From the NCBI GenBank assembly GCA_905178155.1, contig CAJINV010000001.1, positions 1,949,904 through 2,013,903 on the forward strand: DNA of 64,000 bases. Reading direction: 5' to 3'. Within the stretch, counting starts at the first letter, position 1. Each line of letters opens with the position of its first letter. Under the pieces are notes generated by a model. That model had not been told where the DNA came from, made no database searches, and worked only from the letters and a program-made list of their open reading frames with translations. The translations under genes were made by a program, and so were the position numbers. This DNA comes from Amoebophrya sp. A120. Lineage: Eukaryota; Sar; Dinophyceae; Syndiniales; Amoebophryaceae. This document shows, piece after piece, positions 19,474-34,642 of this stretch.

Positions 19474-20593
19474 AATTGATTCTCGTGTCAGAGCTGTGTC
19501 CTGTTCGTCATCAACTTCGAGTACTTCGGGTGAAATAAGAGCCTCGGGATGTATCTCTATACACAATGATCTTCAAATTGAGCAGGACATAGAAGTGCGC
19601 TACTTCAACTTCTTCAACATCTAAATCGCCCTCAATTTTACACGACGGAATCCTGCAACTTAGGAACTCTGATAAATGTACGGAGATGGCAATTGTTGAC
19701 TTTATTGTTGACTCCTGCCATCTGATACTACAGGTACAGGGATAGTAGACGTAGTAAAGCTTGGACTTTTACGACTCGACATGAGCGATCGTCCACGAAT
19801 CAAGTGCACCGCCTGATCGTTCTTGTCCGGAGGACATAGTAGTGACCCAATTTTCATTTCATATTTGGCGATCCATATAGCAAGAATAGCACTGCATGAT
19901 CCTACCATAAATACATCAAGATGAAGATCACAGTTTTGCTTTTTGGTATGATGATCGTCAACTTCTTCTTGATCTTTGTTGCTTTCTTCACCTGCCTGGG
20001 CGCGGCGTCGCGTCAAACAAGGTTCGAGGCCCTTCGTGCTTCTTGTTCTTTTTTCGCGTTGATCACGAGCTTTTTCGCGTTGATCACGAGCTTGATCAAA
20101 CACCTTTCTTCTTCAGACAGTACTACCCTCACATTGTTTGATCATCCTCTTCAGTTCGCTGTCGCCAAATGCAAATATCGAGCTGCGAAGCGGATTGGGA
20201 ATTTTGGTGTGTCCACGTCAGGAACTACCACGGTAAAAAGCAGTTAGATAATAATTTCCAACAAGTTCATCATCTCGTACCCACCATAATTCAACTTTTT
20301 CTTAATTCTCAAAAAATACCGAGCAACTTTGGCTCGACATGAGGACTCAACTCCACTTTACAAAAAACAAATATTCTCAGACTTGACTCCGCCGTGGCTC
20401 TTTGGCCGTCTGCGAAGTTTTTGAGTTTGTCGAAAAAAATGAAATAGAAATGAAAGCGATCTCTTCTCCTAAATCGTTAAAAGTCTCTGCCACAATCCTT
20501 AAGCCTAAGTGATGAAGTAGTCGCGGTTATAAGTATATAGTTAAAATGAAAATGAAAAACGAAGTAGCAATGTTAGACGTGTAACTGCTCTCG
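19474..20593. other. Intergenic with a 21-bp tandem duplication
   Basis: About 1.1 kb between MCM5 and the JmjC gene. A 21-bp unit containing CGCGTTGATCACGAGC is duplicated in tandem at about 20050-20091. Apart from the doubtful plus-strand ORF listed separately, nothing is recognised. Confidence 0.6.
19921..20247 (+). CDS. Doubtful short secreted-protein ORF
   Basis: A 108-codon ATG frame begins MKITVLLFGMMIVNF, a strongly hydrophobic stretch ending CLGAAS that looks like a signal peptide. The rest has no recognised domain and includes the tandem duplication FFALITS-FFALITS. It runs against the direction of all confident neighbours, and the opposite strand is also open, though without an ATG. 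Listed only because of the signal-like start. Confidence 0.2.
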   Translation: MKITVLLFGMMIVNFFLIFVAFFTCLGAASRQTRFEALRASCSFFALITSFFALITSLIKHLSSSDSTTLTLFDHPLQFAVAKCKYRAAKRIGNFGVSTSGTTTVKSS

Positions 20594-25493
<4,900 letters not shown>

Positions 25494-26194
25494 TTTGCTC
25501 TTGCAGGCTGCGGCTCTTCGTGGCCTTGTTCAAGAACGAAGCAGGTGATGCTGCGCCCGTGATGAACAGGTGATACCTTGCTTCCGAAAGCAGGAAAGGA
25601 GCCGCACGCTACCGAAACATTTTATGACTTTTGTTGTTTGTTCCTCCTGGTACGCTTATCGATATAAAACTTGAATCACAATTGGTTCACATTTTTGAAT
25701 TGACGTGTAGGGCCACGAAATCATGAACTTCCGTTTACATACACTATCTTTTCTATTTTGAGTTTATGGAGGAAGCCAAAGCAGCAGCATTTTCACGCAA
25801 ATTTTGTTCTCACAGCTTCATCTCGCACATCAACAACTCTGGTGTACATCAACACAGTCAATAGTCCACCCTTTTGCTTTTCTTTGCTCAGCAACAAGAT
25901 TCACTTTGCAGTAGTTGCTGTCATTTTATTTCCTCATAACTTGTTCTGTTCTTTTGGAAGAACGATGGAAAGAACCTGGCTTTTGCACTTGCCATGAAAA
26001 GACCAAGACGTCGACCGAACATACCAGATTAGTAATGTGAACACTTTACTCACTTGTAGAGCATGATTGAAGGCTGGACTCAGACAATTTCTGCTCCTCC
26101 CCAGGTGGTGCAATTTCATTTTGCTATCTAGATACAATGCTCAAACAGTCATAGTTTCGTCAAACAATCATGATCATCCACCATCTATCATGCT
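25494..26194. other. Intergenic, no clear gene
   Basis: About 0.7 kb upstream of MCM5. AT-rich in its right half. No motif or RNA gene recognised. Confidence 0.6.
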
Positions 26195-28615
26195 CTATGC
26201 CCCCCGTGGTCCCGCGGCGAGCTGCATGCGCTCCTGTTTGAACTTCGACACACGCTTTCCGGTTTGGGGTTTTTGCAAAGAATCAAACCACGCCCGATTT
26301 TCTGCGGACTGAAACGGGTTGTTCGCAGACGAAGTCGAAGCCACACCCACAGGATCATGGTTCACGTCTACCACTTCTTCTAAAGGAGCCTCGGCAAACC
26401 TCACTTTTTTTCCAGGAAGGGCACCAGCATCTGCCGTCACGGCTTTCGTATTCGTCCCTGCACTTCTACTGGCGGATGCAACTCCACGCACAGTTGGTCC
26501 TCCCGGTCGTGAAGTAGAAGATGCGATATTAGTTCTGGCAGGGACAACAAAGCTATCTTCATCCATGTCCAGCGCTTCTAAGTCTACAATTCCCTTCGAC
26601 GAGATTTGCTGCGCACCGAGGGGGGGACTGGAACAATTGGCAGTAATCGTGTCGTGGTCTGTCTCGGAGACGACTTGAATCAGAGACGAAGTGGTGGCAC
26701 TAGCCGATGATGTCGCTGCACGACCGCCCGTAGCTCCATCTACGTGGAGCTTCAGGTTGCTGTCAAGAGTCTTGGTCGGGGAGGAGGAACCGGATCCGGA
26801 ACGAGGAGTAGGTGCGGGTTCCTTCTTGGTATCTTTGGGAGCAGCTGCGCTTGTGATCATCCCTGGTCCACCAGCAGTTGAGGCAGATTTATTCATTTGG
26901 CCCGGTATGAGAATGCTTTGGCTAATCGCAGACCGAGATGATTTGTTCGCGTTTGACGAACTAGTTGTACAACGACCTTTGTAGCTGTCCAGTTGGTGGA
27001 GGTATCCTGTCGAGTTCGAAGTGCCAGCTATCACAGGAGGAACAGAAGAAGCTAAGGTCGTACCACCGGTGGTGGAGGACTTTGATGTGGATCTGCTAGT
27101 ACCACGACTATCCGGCGCAACCTTAGTATCCTTTATTTTCGAGCTAGTGTTCTTATCCTCCAGTAGATCGAGCACCCGTTCCGAGACTTGGCGATCATTC
27201 ACCTCCAACAAGGCCATCTTTTTCCTCTGTGCCTGCTGCTTCTGATCCAGCTGCTTTCCAAACGTGGCTTGGTCGTACTGCGTGCCAGCGCTCTGGATCT
27301 TTTGCTTCAGCGCGTTTTTCTCAAAAACAGATTTATTCGAAGAACTGCAACTGCTGGACAACAGCAAGCTCTGCTTCGCGGCCGAACCCGGTAATACGCG
27401 CGGCGGCGGCTCGCACCCCTCGATCCCGCTGTACATCTTGTCAATCAGGGCTTGCTGCTTCGCCAAATCCACCATTGCGTCGCCGAGGATCAGGCCGCTG
27501 GCGTTGCCTTGACCAGTGCCGGCTGTCGTGTCATCGTCTTCTTCAGATTCATCGTCGGAATTATTTTCGTCACCGTCAGAAGAAGATCTAGATGAAGAGT
27601 CTTCATCTTCACTCCTCATCTTTGCGTTCTTCTTTCTCGCAGCAGCCATGGCGTTCTCAGTTTCTTCCAACCTTCGAAGCATTTCGTCGAGGGAGGAAGC
27701 AGCCGGATTGGCACTTTTGAGCGGTTTCGACTCCGTGGTCTGCGCCTCCTGCTTCATGCTGGCAGATGTCGCTGGTTCTGGTGTTTTCCCCCCTCCGTCA
27801 GTGCTGGACCTTTCCTTCGCCTTCGTGCTTTTTTTTCCGCCGTGGTTACTGGAAAACATCTCCATCGCCAGTTTCTCCGCCCGAGCCGCATCCTCAGCAG
27901 CGATTCTCTCCATTTCTAGCCTTTTTTTCTCCTCTGCACTGTTATTTTCGTTCTCGGTTTTCTTCTTGTTTTCCTTGTCAGCGTTAGTTCTACTTTCCTT
28001 CATGTGACGCTCGAGGTCGCCTTCCTTCTCTTCGATCTCAACGATTTCAGACTCGGATGGTTTTATTCCCGGTTCTGCCACCTTGCGCGCGGCTTCACCA
28101 CCCTTGTTGGTTGTAGAAGACGCTGCAGTAGCAGCGGTTTTCCATTTATTTTCGTCCACCATATCCGGCACAATCACTTCCCGTTCCAGCACATTCGGTT
28201 TCTCGACCCCGGCCGTGGTTTTTTTCTCATCTCTAATCTTCCTCGCCTCGAGAATCTTATCCTCAAACAGCATCTTTCTCTCCTTCTCCAGGTCCGCAAT
28301 CGCGTCCATTTGCGCTGAAATGAGTTTCTTGTTCTCCCTGTGCCGCTCCTCAATCGTCTTCAGCGCGTTCGGAATGGTGCGCTCCGCGTAGTAACTGTCC
28401 CCCAGGTGCATGATCACCTCGTTCGTCCGCTCGATGTGGCCCTCAAAAAAGATCCCGTCGCCAAAGGGCACCATAATGTCGTGTTGAAGTTTTTTCGGCA
28501 AGTCGGTCAGGGTCGAGATCAGCTCGTCGTATTTCGATTCAAAGTCCTGCAGCTGCTTCAGCGAGCCCTGCATCTCGCGCAGCGATTGCTTGAACTTCTT
28601 CTCCGCGGCGTCCAT
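26195..28615 (-). CDS. URI1-like unconventional prefoldin (Bud27 family)
   Basis: Predicted unconventional prefoldin related to URI1/yeast Bud27, which binds RPB5 and helps assemble nuclear RNA polymerases with the R2TP-prefoldin complex. Intronless, 806 aa. The prefoldin-alpha domain occupies about residues 1-130: a coiled coil, then VPFGDGIFFEGHI, TNEVIMHLGDSYYAE (the beta-hairpin signature) and a second coiled coil. The long middle is Ser/Glu/Lys-rich and disordered, with acidic SDGDENNSDDESEEDD. The C-terminus has KKVRFAEAPLEEV and ends NPFQSAENRAWF...RVSKFKQERM, resembling the conserved C-terminal box of this family. Its transcription-assembly role fits the nearby POLR3C only loosely. 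The URI identity is inferred from domain order rather than searched. Confidence 0.84.
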   Translation of the reverse strand: MDAAEKKFKQSLREMQGSLKQLQDFESKYDELISTLTDLPKKLQHDIMVPFGDGIFFEGHIERTNEVIMHLGDSYYAERTIPNALKTIEERHRENKKLISAQMDAIADLEKERKMLFEDKILEARKIRDEKKTTAGVEKPNVLEREVIVPDMVDENKWKTAATAASSTTNKGGEAARKVAEPGIKPSESEIVEIEEKEGDLERHMKESRTNADKENKKKTENENNSAEEKKRLEMERIAAEDAARAEKLAMEMFSSNHGGKKSTKAKERSSTDGGGKTPEPATSASMKQEAQTTESKPLKSANPAASSLDEMLRRLEETENAMAAARKKNAKMRSEDEDSSSRSSSDGDENNSDDESEEDDDTTAGTGQGNASGLILGDAMVDLAKQQALIDKMYSGIEGCEPPPRVLPGSAAKQSLLLSSSCSSSNKSVFEKNALKQKIQSAGTQYDQATFGKQLDQKQQAQRKKMALLEVNDRQVSERVLDLLEDKNTSSKIKDTKVAPDSRGTSRSTSKSSTTGGTTLASSVPPVIAGTSNSTGYLHQLDSYKGRCTTSSSNANKSSRSAISQSILIPGQMNKSASTAGGPGMITSAAAPKDTKKEPAPTPRSGSGSSSPTKTLDSNLKLHVDGATGGRAATSSASATTSSLIQVVSETDHDTITANCSSPPLGAQQISSKGIVDLEALDMDEDSFVVPARTNIASSTSRPGGPTVRGVASASRSAGTNTKAVTADAGALPGKKVRFAEAPLEEVVDVNHDPVGVASTSSANNPFQSAENRAWFDSLQKPQTGKRVSKFKQERMQLAAGPRGA

Positions 28616-29523
28616 TTTGATCTTATGATGTCGCGGAAAAATACAAAGAAGAGAGTGCCCTGCAAAACACTGCTACATACAAGTTGAGTATGGCTGCCGT
28701 CACTATCCAAAGAAGAAAGAAAAACTGTGGTAACTTGCTTGATGAGTCGCGAAGATAATCTATGTTGACGTTTCAAATGTTCTTCTTCAAATCCCTGTAG
28801 TTCTGGCCTTCGCATCAAAGAACGCAACAAATATTTTCACAATTTTTGCGGTACTCGCCGCACAGGAGTTCCACGAACTCCATGGTGTTTGTGCCTCGCG
28901 GCTAGCGTTCATCGGTCTGATCCAAGGCATTTTTGACGAATATGTTTTCATTTCTTCCACCGGTTGCGGTTCTGAAGATCTTCATCTTTTTCTATTTCTG
29001 TTATTTCCGCGAACGATCGTTTTCATCGACATTGACAAGGATCCTCAAAACAAGCTGTGTCACTTTCAGCAGGAGCATCTTAGTGTATGGATCGCAGAAG
29101 TGATGAACTTCCTGACGGGGTCGCGCCCGATGTACTTCGAGCCTTCTCGGTGTCATATCGAACAAGAAAGAGGGACTACCAGCAGTGGAACCATCGCGGA
29201 TAAAGCAGAGGGAATACTCAACATCACTCCCAACAATACTACAAGGCGAGGACGGCGCGAAGTTGTCTTCCGACGTGATATCCTCGACAAAATACCAACA
29301 ATACGCGTGTTTTCTGTTCATCGTTTTCGTTTTCACATGTTGAGCTACAAAGTCACAACGAAGGTACTATCACAGCCAACTTCCACGGCCACACCGCGGA
29401 TTCTTTAATCAAGCGCGATTTGGCGATGGAAATCGTGCTGGAGGGTCGACGACGTCAGCCAGTTGTGAGACGGTGAGACGAGGAGAAGATTTCTACTTTT
29501 CTACTGTTCTCTGCGCCTTATCC
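28616..29523. other. Intergenic, no clear gene
   Basis: About 0.9 kb between the URI1-like gene and SNRNP40. Short open frames on both strands have no motif. No element words seen. Confidence 0.6.
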
Positions 29524-31731
29524 TCAAAGCCCCAACTCGCCCATGAACATGGTTTGATCGCTGCTTCCGGAGCACAGTATTCTCTCCTTCGGGTGGAACG
29601 CAATGTCGTTCACGGAGCCTTCGTGGCCCGGGAGCTGGTACTGCAATTCCAGCGAGTTGGCGCTCCAGACGTAGACCATGCGGTCCGAACTCCCCGCGCC
29701 GAAAACGGTACCATCCTTGCTCCATCGGCACCGGAGCAGATTCTTCTCGTAGTTGTGCGTGTGGCCCTGGACAATGCCGATACACCGGGACTCGCCATGG
29801 GGAATAAAGGGCCGAACCTGCAGTTTTGTGTAGAATGATGTCGACAAAAATGCAAGGAGTTGAAGACCAGCTGCGTCCCCAAGGGCACAATAAAGACGCA
29901 AAGTCTACTGCTCCTCTAGTTTCGGCATCGGCACGACAAATACAAATTTATTAAAATGCAAATCAGGCCGCAAACTCCAATCAAATATTCTATACGTCCC
30001 ACATCCGCACGGTTTGGTCCATACTATTTGAAATGAGCTTCTCCCCATCTGGACTCAGGTCGATGCCGGTAATGCTGTCGCTGTGGCCTTCCAAAACGTA
30101 GAGCTCCTCATCGGCGCGAGACCGGACGTCGAAGACCTATTTTGATCGATTCGCAGAGATAGTTCTCACACTTTCACACTTGAGTGTTGCTTTATACAAG
30201 AGGGAAATATACGAGCAGCGATACGACCAAAATTTGAATTGATTCTGAGACATCTAACTACTATCGCCTTGTTCTTTTATTTTGATTTTCTTTCATGGAT
30301 GCTGATGATATAAATGCCTATACCCTAATGGTGTCGTCCAGACTGGCCGCGAAAATTTTTTCTGCTGTGTCATCGAAGCAGACGCCCAGGATCTGGTACT
30401 GGTGATCGAAACTGTGCACGCATTTCCGTATTCTCAAATCCCACAGCTTCGTCGACCCGTCGTCTCCACCACTCACAAGCATGGGATCGCCGCGGCGTGA
30501 ACGCTGTTTGGAGGTGGAAAATTTGCATTTTTATTTATTGAATAAATAAAAATGATGAAAATGAAAATGTGGGGCCTTCGCCTTCCGGGTCTTCGGTTTC
30601 TATTAGAATCTGGTGAAGTTGTTGACATCAGGTGGCGGCCGTAAAGAAAAAGAATTCATGACCGCTGAAACTGGAAGCATTAAGCGGCGAAGCGTTCTCA
30701 TATTTCTCTTACCTGCATGGAGTTCACAATTGCGGTATGCCCGTTCAACTTTTTGATCCTCTGTCCGGTCTCCGCGTCCCAAACGGCGCAGGACTTGTCA
30801 GCGGAGCAGGAGTAGACCTGTTGCTGGTCCGCGCTCCAGTGCACCTCTAAGACAGCATTGTTATGACCCTGAAGACACCCGTAGTTCTCTGCGTCGCCGT
30901 AGCTGTGGAGTGTTTGGTATAGGTATTGATGTTTAGGTGGTTCTTTACAAGTTGGAGGTTAGTGCAACTAGCGCATTTCAAATGAAAACGATAGCCAGAG
31001 TCTCAAGAACTTCTACAGAACAAGTTTTCACGCAGAGTCAATATCCGAGTAGATAAGATTGGGATAGTACACGTTCCACAGGAATATTTTGTTGTCGAAG
31101 GAGCAACTGGCGAGTCGCTTTCCGTCCGGACTAAATTCGCAGCCGTACACCGCACCGCCGTGGCCGACGAGCCGCATTGATGGGCCTGCAAGACCGGTAA
31201 GTCGCTCATGTTGGGGGACCTGCAGAGTTTTCGAACTTGAAATAATATGGAAAGGAGGTAGAGGTACAGAAAAAATTATGTAACTCGTTCATGCATTCAG
31301 CAAAAGCGCAGCCTTTCATTTTTTTCATAATTGAATTGGGATGCTTCTGCTTTTACCTGAATGAGAGCTTGCTCCAATGCTGGGGTCAGCTCGTAGCGGG
31401 CTTTTTTTGCTTCCGGCTCACCCATATCAAATGTAAAAATGCCTGGGTCTGGAAAGTTGCCAGGTTTGTCATGCATATTTTGCATGACTCAGGATGTCTG
31501 TAATGCATGATCTAGCATCACATATTTCTAGAGGCGTTCCTGATGCCTATCCCGCATGACAAATGTCCTCCCCGCGTAGCACAAACTGGGCGCCTCTTGC
31601 TGGTCATGCAATACAGATTTTTTTAGAATCCAAGGTTAGCATCACAAGTTCCAACTGTCCAGACCCAGACATTTTTGCATTTGATAGCCCAGGAGCGGAT
31701 CGTCGCTGTCTTGTCGCAAGGCGAGGGCCAT
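29524..31731 (-). CDS. SNRNP40 / U5-40K WD40 spliceosome protein
   Basis: WD40 propeller of the U5 snRNP that binds Prp8 and is part of the U4/U6.U5 tri-snRNP. Exons: 31731-31688, 31420-31357, 31219-31071, 30902-30713, 30503-30324, 30136-29996, 29817-29524; 353 aa (human 357). Seven repeats are visible: MRLVGHGGAVYGCEFSPDG, LWNVYGDAENYGCLQGHN, SADKSCAVWD, SGGDDGSTKLWDLR, SLDDTIRVFD, SNSMDQTVRMWDVRPF, and GSSDRMVYVWS. GHTHNYEKNLLRCRWS and the ending SSDQTMFMGEL are diagnostic for this protein. Five introns are GTA...AG; the first is a family B introner placed 44 nt after the start codon. The start MALALRQD is the first ATG upstream of that intron. Confidence 0.97.
31425..31687. mobile_element. 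Family B introner in SNRNP40
   Basis: Flanked by CCCA (31421-31424, 31688-31691). Inverted ends around ATGCCTGGGTCTGGAAAG and CCAGACCCAGACATTTTT. Removal joins SDDPLLG to EPEAKKAR in frame. Confidence 0.9.
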
Positions 31732-32786
31732 TTTTCCTTTGGAAGGATGAAACTAAGTACCTTTTCTTGGAAATGGAAAATGAGATGAAACTCGTAGTTT
31801 AACAGCCTCGAATAGTGTTGTAGTCGTGAGGTTTTCGTAGTAGAAGCAACTTACTTATCGTCATCCTCATCTTTGTCAAACTAGTAATACTAAGATACAA
31901 ATTGTTGTGTCGCCATTTCTTGTCTATACCTACATAGCTCTACAACCCCTTCATGAATATCGGTTGAACCGTTGTCGTTCCTGGTCAAAACAAAAAGCAA
32001 AGGTTAATAAATCAAACGGGAAAGAAAAAGTGGAAGTGATCAAGTAAAGATCGTGATTCTGACGATACTTTTCTACCATTGCTGTGCGTAAGATCTCAGT
32101 TCGCGCTCAATGAATAGACTTGATCGTCTATGTGCCGTGTGTCTTTTTTTCTGACCTTTTTTATGAATTTTTACATGACGTTGCGTACAAATCAATGCAG
32201 GAAGGGAACGGTTGTAACAAAAGGCTGATCTTCTTCTTCGCGACAATTCTAGTGGAACAGTCCTGCAAGCAAAATGCAGCCCTCTCGGGGTTTTTTCGTT
32301 TGTGATGCTTTCTGCAGTGCAAGAGTTTGATATTACATGGAGTCAACTTGTTATCAAAAGAGAAGAGCAGCGAGGCTGAGATTGGTTCGACACGTGCGGG
32401 CTGTTCTTTGAAATGCGTCACACCATCAGATTCAAGACAGGCAAACGCGGTGCAAATTCAAATAGTTTTCTTGCCCTTGAAGTCCTTCGCGGTACGTCGA
32501 CTGGCGCAGCCTGATTTGTTGCATGTTGCTTTGTGCTCTCCTTTCGCACGGTCCAACTACTGTTTCATCTTCGACGAGGTTTTCTTTTGTTTCTCGGCAA
32601 TTTCATTGTTGTAAAGGAGGAGCGGGCGGTGGTGGAACCTTGTATGTCATTGAGATCATTGGGCGAAATCAGATAAACAAGTTTTTGTTCATCGACAATT
32701 CCTTCGAGACGACGAGACTCAAAGCCCCATGACACACGCAGAAGAGTGTTGACTAGTAGAGCAACAGTTCTTAATAAATGTAGACA
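31732..32786. other. Intergenic, with a possible broken Cys/His-rich frame on the minus strand
   Basis: The minus strand at about 32614-32161 reads in one frame as protein-like sequence with CNKSGC, CTAFACLES and LLHCRKHHKRK...CLQDC. It is interrupted by TAG (32557-32559) and TGA (32458-32460). Just upstream, about 32733-32570 is open in another frame (EGIVDEQKLVYLISPND). It could be a decayed gene, or a gene whose introns I cannot place. No function is assigned. Confidence 0.35.
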
Positions 32787-32957
32787 ATGACAATGACCAC
32801 ACAGGGTGAAATACAGTACTTCATGCCGCCCGCCCTGCTTCCGGAAAATTTTTACGGAAAAAAAGTTCTGCTGTTCTTGGCGCTTGTCGCCAATTTCGTC
32901 GTTTTCTGGTCAACATATTTCGCGTCCTTCGGCCTCCAAACCGGAGCTTCAGCTTGA
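32787..32957 (+). CDS. Possible 56-aa single-pass membrane protein
   Basis: An ATG frame of 56 codons encodes MTMTTQGEIQYFMPPAL, then a hydrophobic helix (about residues 27-46, KVLLFLALVANFVVFWSTYF) and a short tail. The layout resembles small mitochondrial or ER membrane subunits, but I do not recognise a family. It would be the only plus-strand gene in the window. It ends 39 bp from the end of the convergent minus-strand mini-gene. The opposite strand is also open here, so it could be chance. Confidence 0.4.
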   Translation: MTMTTQGEIQYFMPPALLPENFYGKKVLLFLALVANFVVFWSTYFASFGLQTGASA

Positions 32958-32996
32958 TGAACCACTCGTAAAAGTTCGTCGCTTTTTGTAAGGACT

Positions 32997-33424
32997 TCAT
33001 TGGTTCTGCTCCTTATATTCGGTGTATTTGTCCTTGGCCATTTCGAAGCCCTCCTTGCTCTTTTCTGCGATGGCGTCGCGGGTTATGCAAAACGAACCTG
33101 CCCTCGCGGCTAAAACAAAAAGCTGGAGCTGTTGATGTTGAATTTGAATTCCATGCTTAGTGTGATGATCCAGACATGTTGCATAGGCTAGCACAGCTGC
33201 TTGCAGAGTGAGATAGAACAACATTCTTATTTTAGTTTTGAGCTCCACTGTTTCTCTTCTCCTTTTGGTGCATGGTGCGAGCCTTCTGTAGTTCACAGGC
33301 AGGGTAGGCTGTTTCAGCGAAGATTTTTCTGCGCGATAAATGTTGGCTTCAGCTCTTCCGACTTGTAGACGCCGAGGACCGAGCCCAAGACGCCGCCGGT
33401 GATGAATGCGAAGCAGTCCAACAT
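32997..33424 (-). CDS. 53-aa small membrane protein, two exons
   Basis: Two exons, 33424-33333 and 33066-32997. The junction is inferred from the 5-bp repeat GCGAT at 33333-33337 and 33067-33071; removing the intron with one copy keeps the frame. The product starts MLDCFAFITGGVLGSVLGVY, a Gly-rich hydrophobic helix. It continues KSEELKPTFIAEKSK and ends in a charged amphipathic tail (AKDKYTEYKEQNQ). This is the layout of small mitochondrial inner-membrane or contact proteins, but no family is recognised. The intron lacks the GCATGACA words and inverted ends of the introners, so the splice model is less secure than elsewhere. Confidence 0.55.
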
Positions 33425-34642
33425 TTTTTTGGGATTTTCTGGAGAGCTACAAAAGAAAAACCAGAAAAGGAGAACCCTCGAGAAGAGAGACTTTGTGGCT
33501 CTGATGAAACTGAATGAAGTATTAAAGCTGATTACGAGCCGCGATCAACTGGCAGGCAGGCGCTGGCTATTTATATATTGTGATTAGCATGAATTGCATC
33601 ACGCTGTACTAAGTGAGTTGTCGTCGTCGGGACTGCAGCTGTGAATGCTAATGCTTGTGTTGTTCACAGGAAGAGGAACAGTAACAGATCTTTCCCAATA
33701 AAAATAAATGTGGAGTGAACATACAATGGGCCTCAGCCTCGTCACTAGTTCTAGTACTTCTATCTCGGGCGGGCAACATGTGTACATGACGACGGCAGAG
33801 TAGTTGCTCAGAAATTGTACATAACTCGAAGATGCCATGGGATCTCATCACACGCAATCGTCGCACTCATCACATCATCGTTCCGTGTGCTGCTCTTTTA
33901 GCTACTTATTTCACTACTTGAAGTAGCTGAGTAGCGTGAGATCGGACAACAGCTGTTCCAACGGATTTGGTACCTACCTCCGCAACACCACGTCACATGT
34001 TCTGTCTCATGGTCGCGAATCTTAACCGATTCCCAAATTTGATGTTCAGCTTTTTTTACTTTCAGCTTGTAGCTTCTCCTGACTTTCAATTTTTACAATA
34101 CCAATAGATTCTTGTTTCCACACAACAGGCTTTCTCGTTGTCTTTCGTACAGTAGCTCGTCAAATCATGTTAAAATTGACCAAAATATTGGATCGCTAGC
34201 ACGAGAGCAGATGAACCAGCGCCACCGATGCCGCATCTACTACCGCGTGCTGTCTAGTAAAAATAGTTTCAACTGTGAATAAAATAGAAGTTTCAGCCTC
34301 GACACCTCCTGTATTGTAGTTGTAGCTCGACGTTTTAGACTCCGTAGAGGAAACGAAATAGCCGAAGGTTCATTTCTTTCGATAATTATCCAAGTTCAAT
34401 ATGGGACAAAAATTAGCATATGGATTTGATAGCTAACAAATCAAATGTAAGGAACAATGCGAAACGCGTTTGTGAATAGAATTGCATATCATTCAGGTAA
34501 ATTGATATCACATCGGTTCATTTCTTTGGGTTCGTAAAAAAGTAAAAGACGAGCAGTGCACAACTTAGACTTACACTTTGGAAAACAAGTGTGCCTCTAT
34601 TCATTATTTTGACGAAGCGACAAGGACCAGCCCGACTTTTCC
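33425..34642. other. Intergenic, no clear gene
   Basis: About 1.2 kb. A 79-codon ATG frame on the minus strand (33838-33599, starting MASSSYVQFL) has no motif and is not called. Nothing else recognised. Confidence 0.55.

Noticed and set aside
19702-20103. 133-codon minus-strand frame rich in DQREK-like units
   Set aside because: No ATG start. The charged repeats come from a 21-bp tandem duplication.
29100-29408. 102-codon plus-strand ORF
   Set aside because: Low-information composition, no domain, and opposite to all confident genes.
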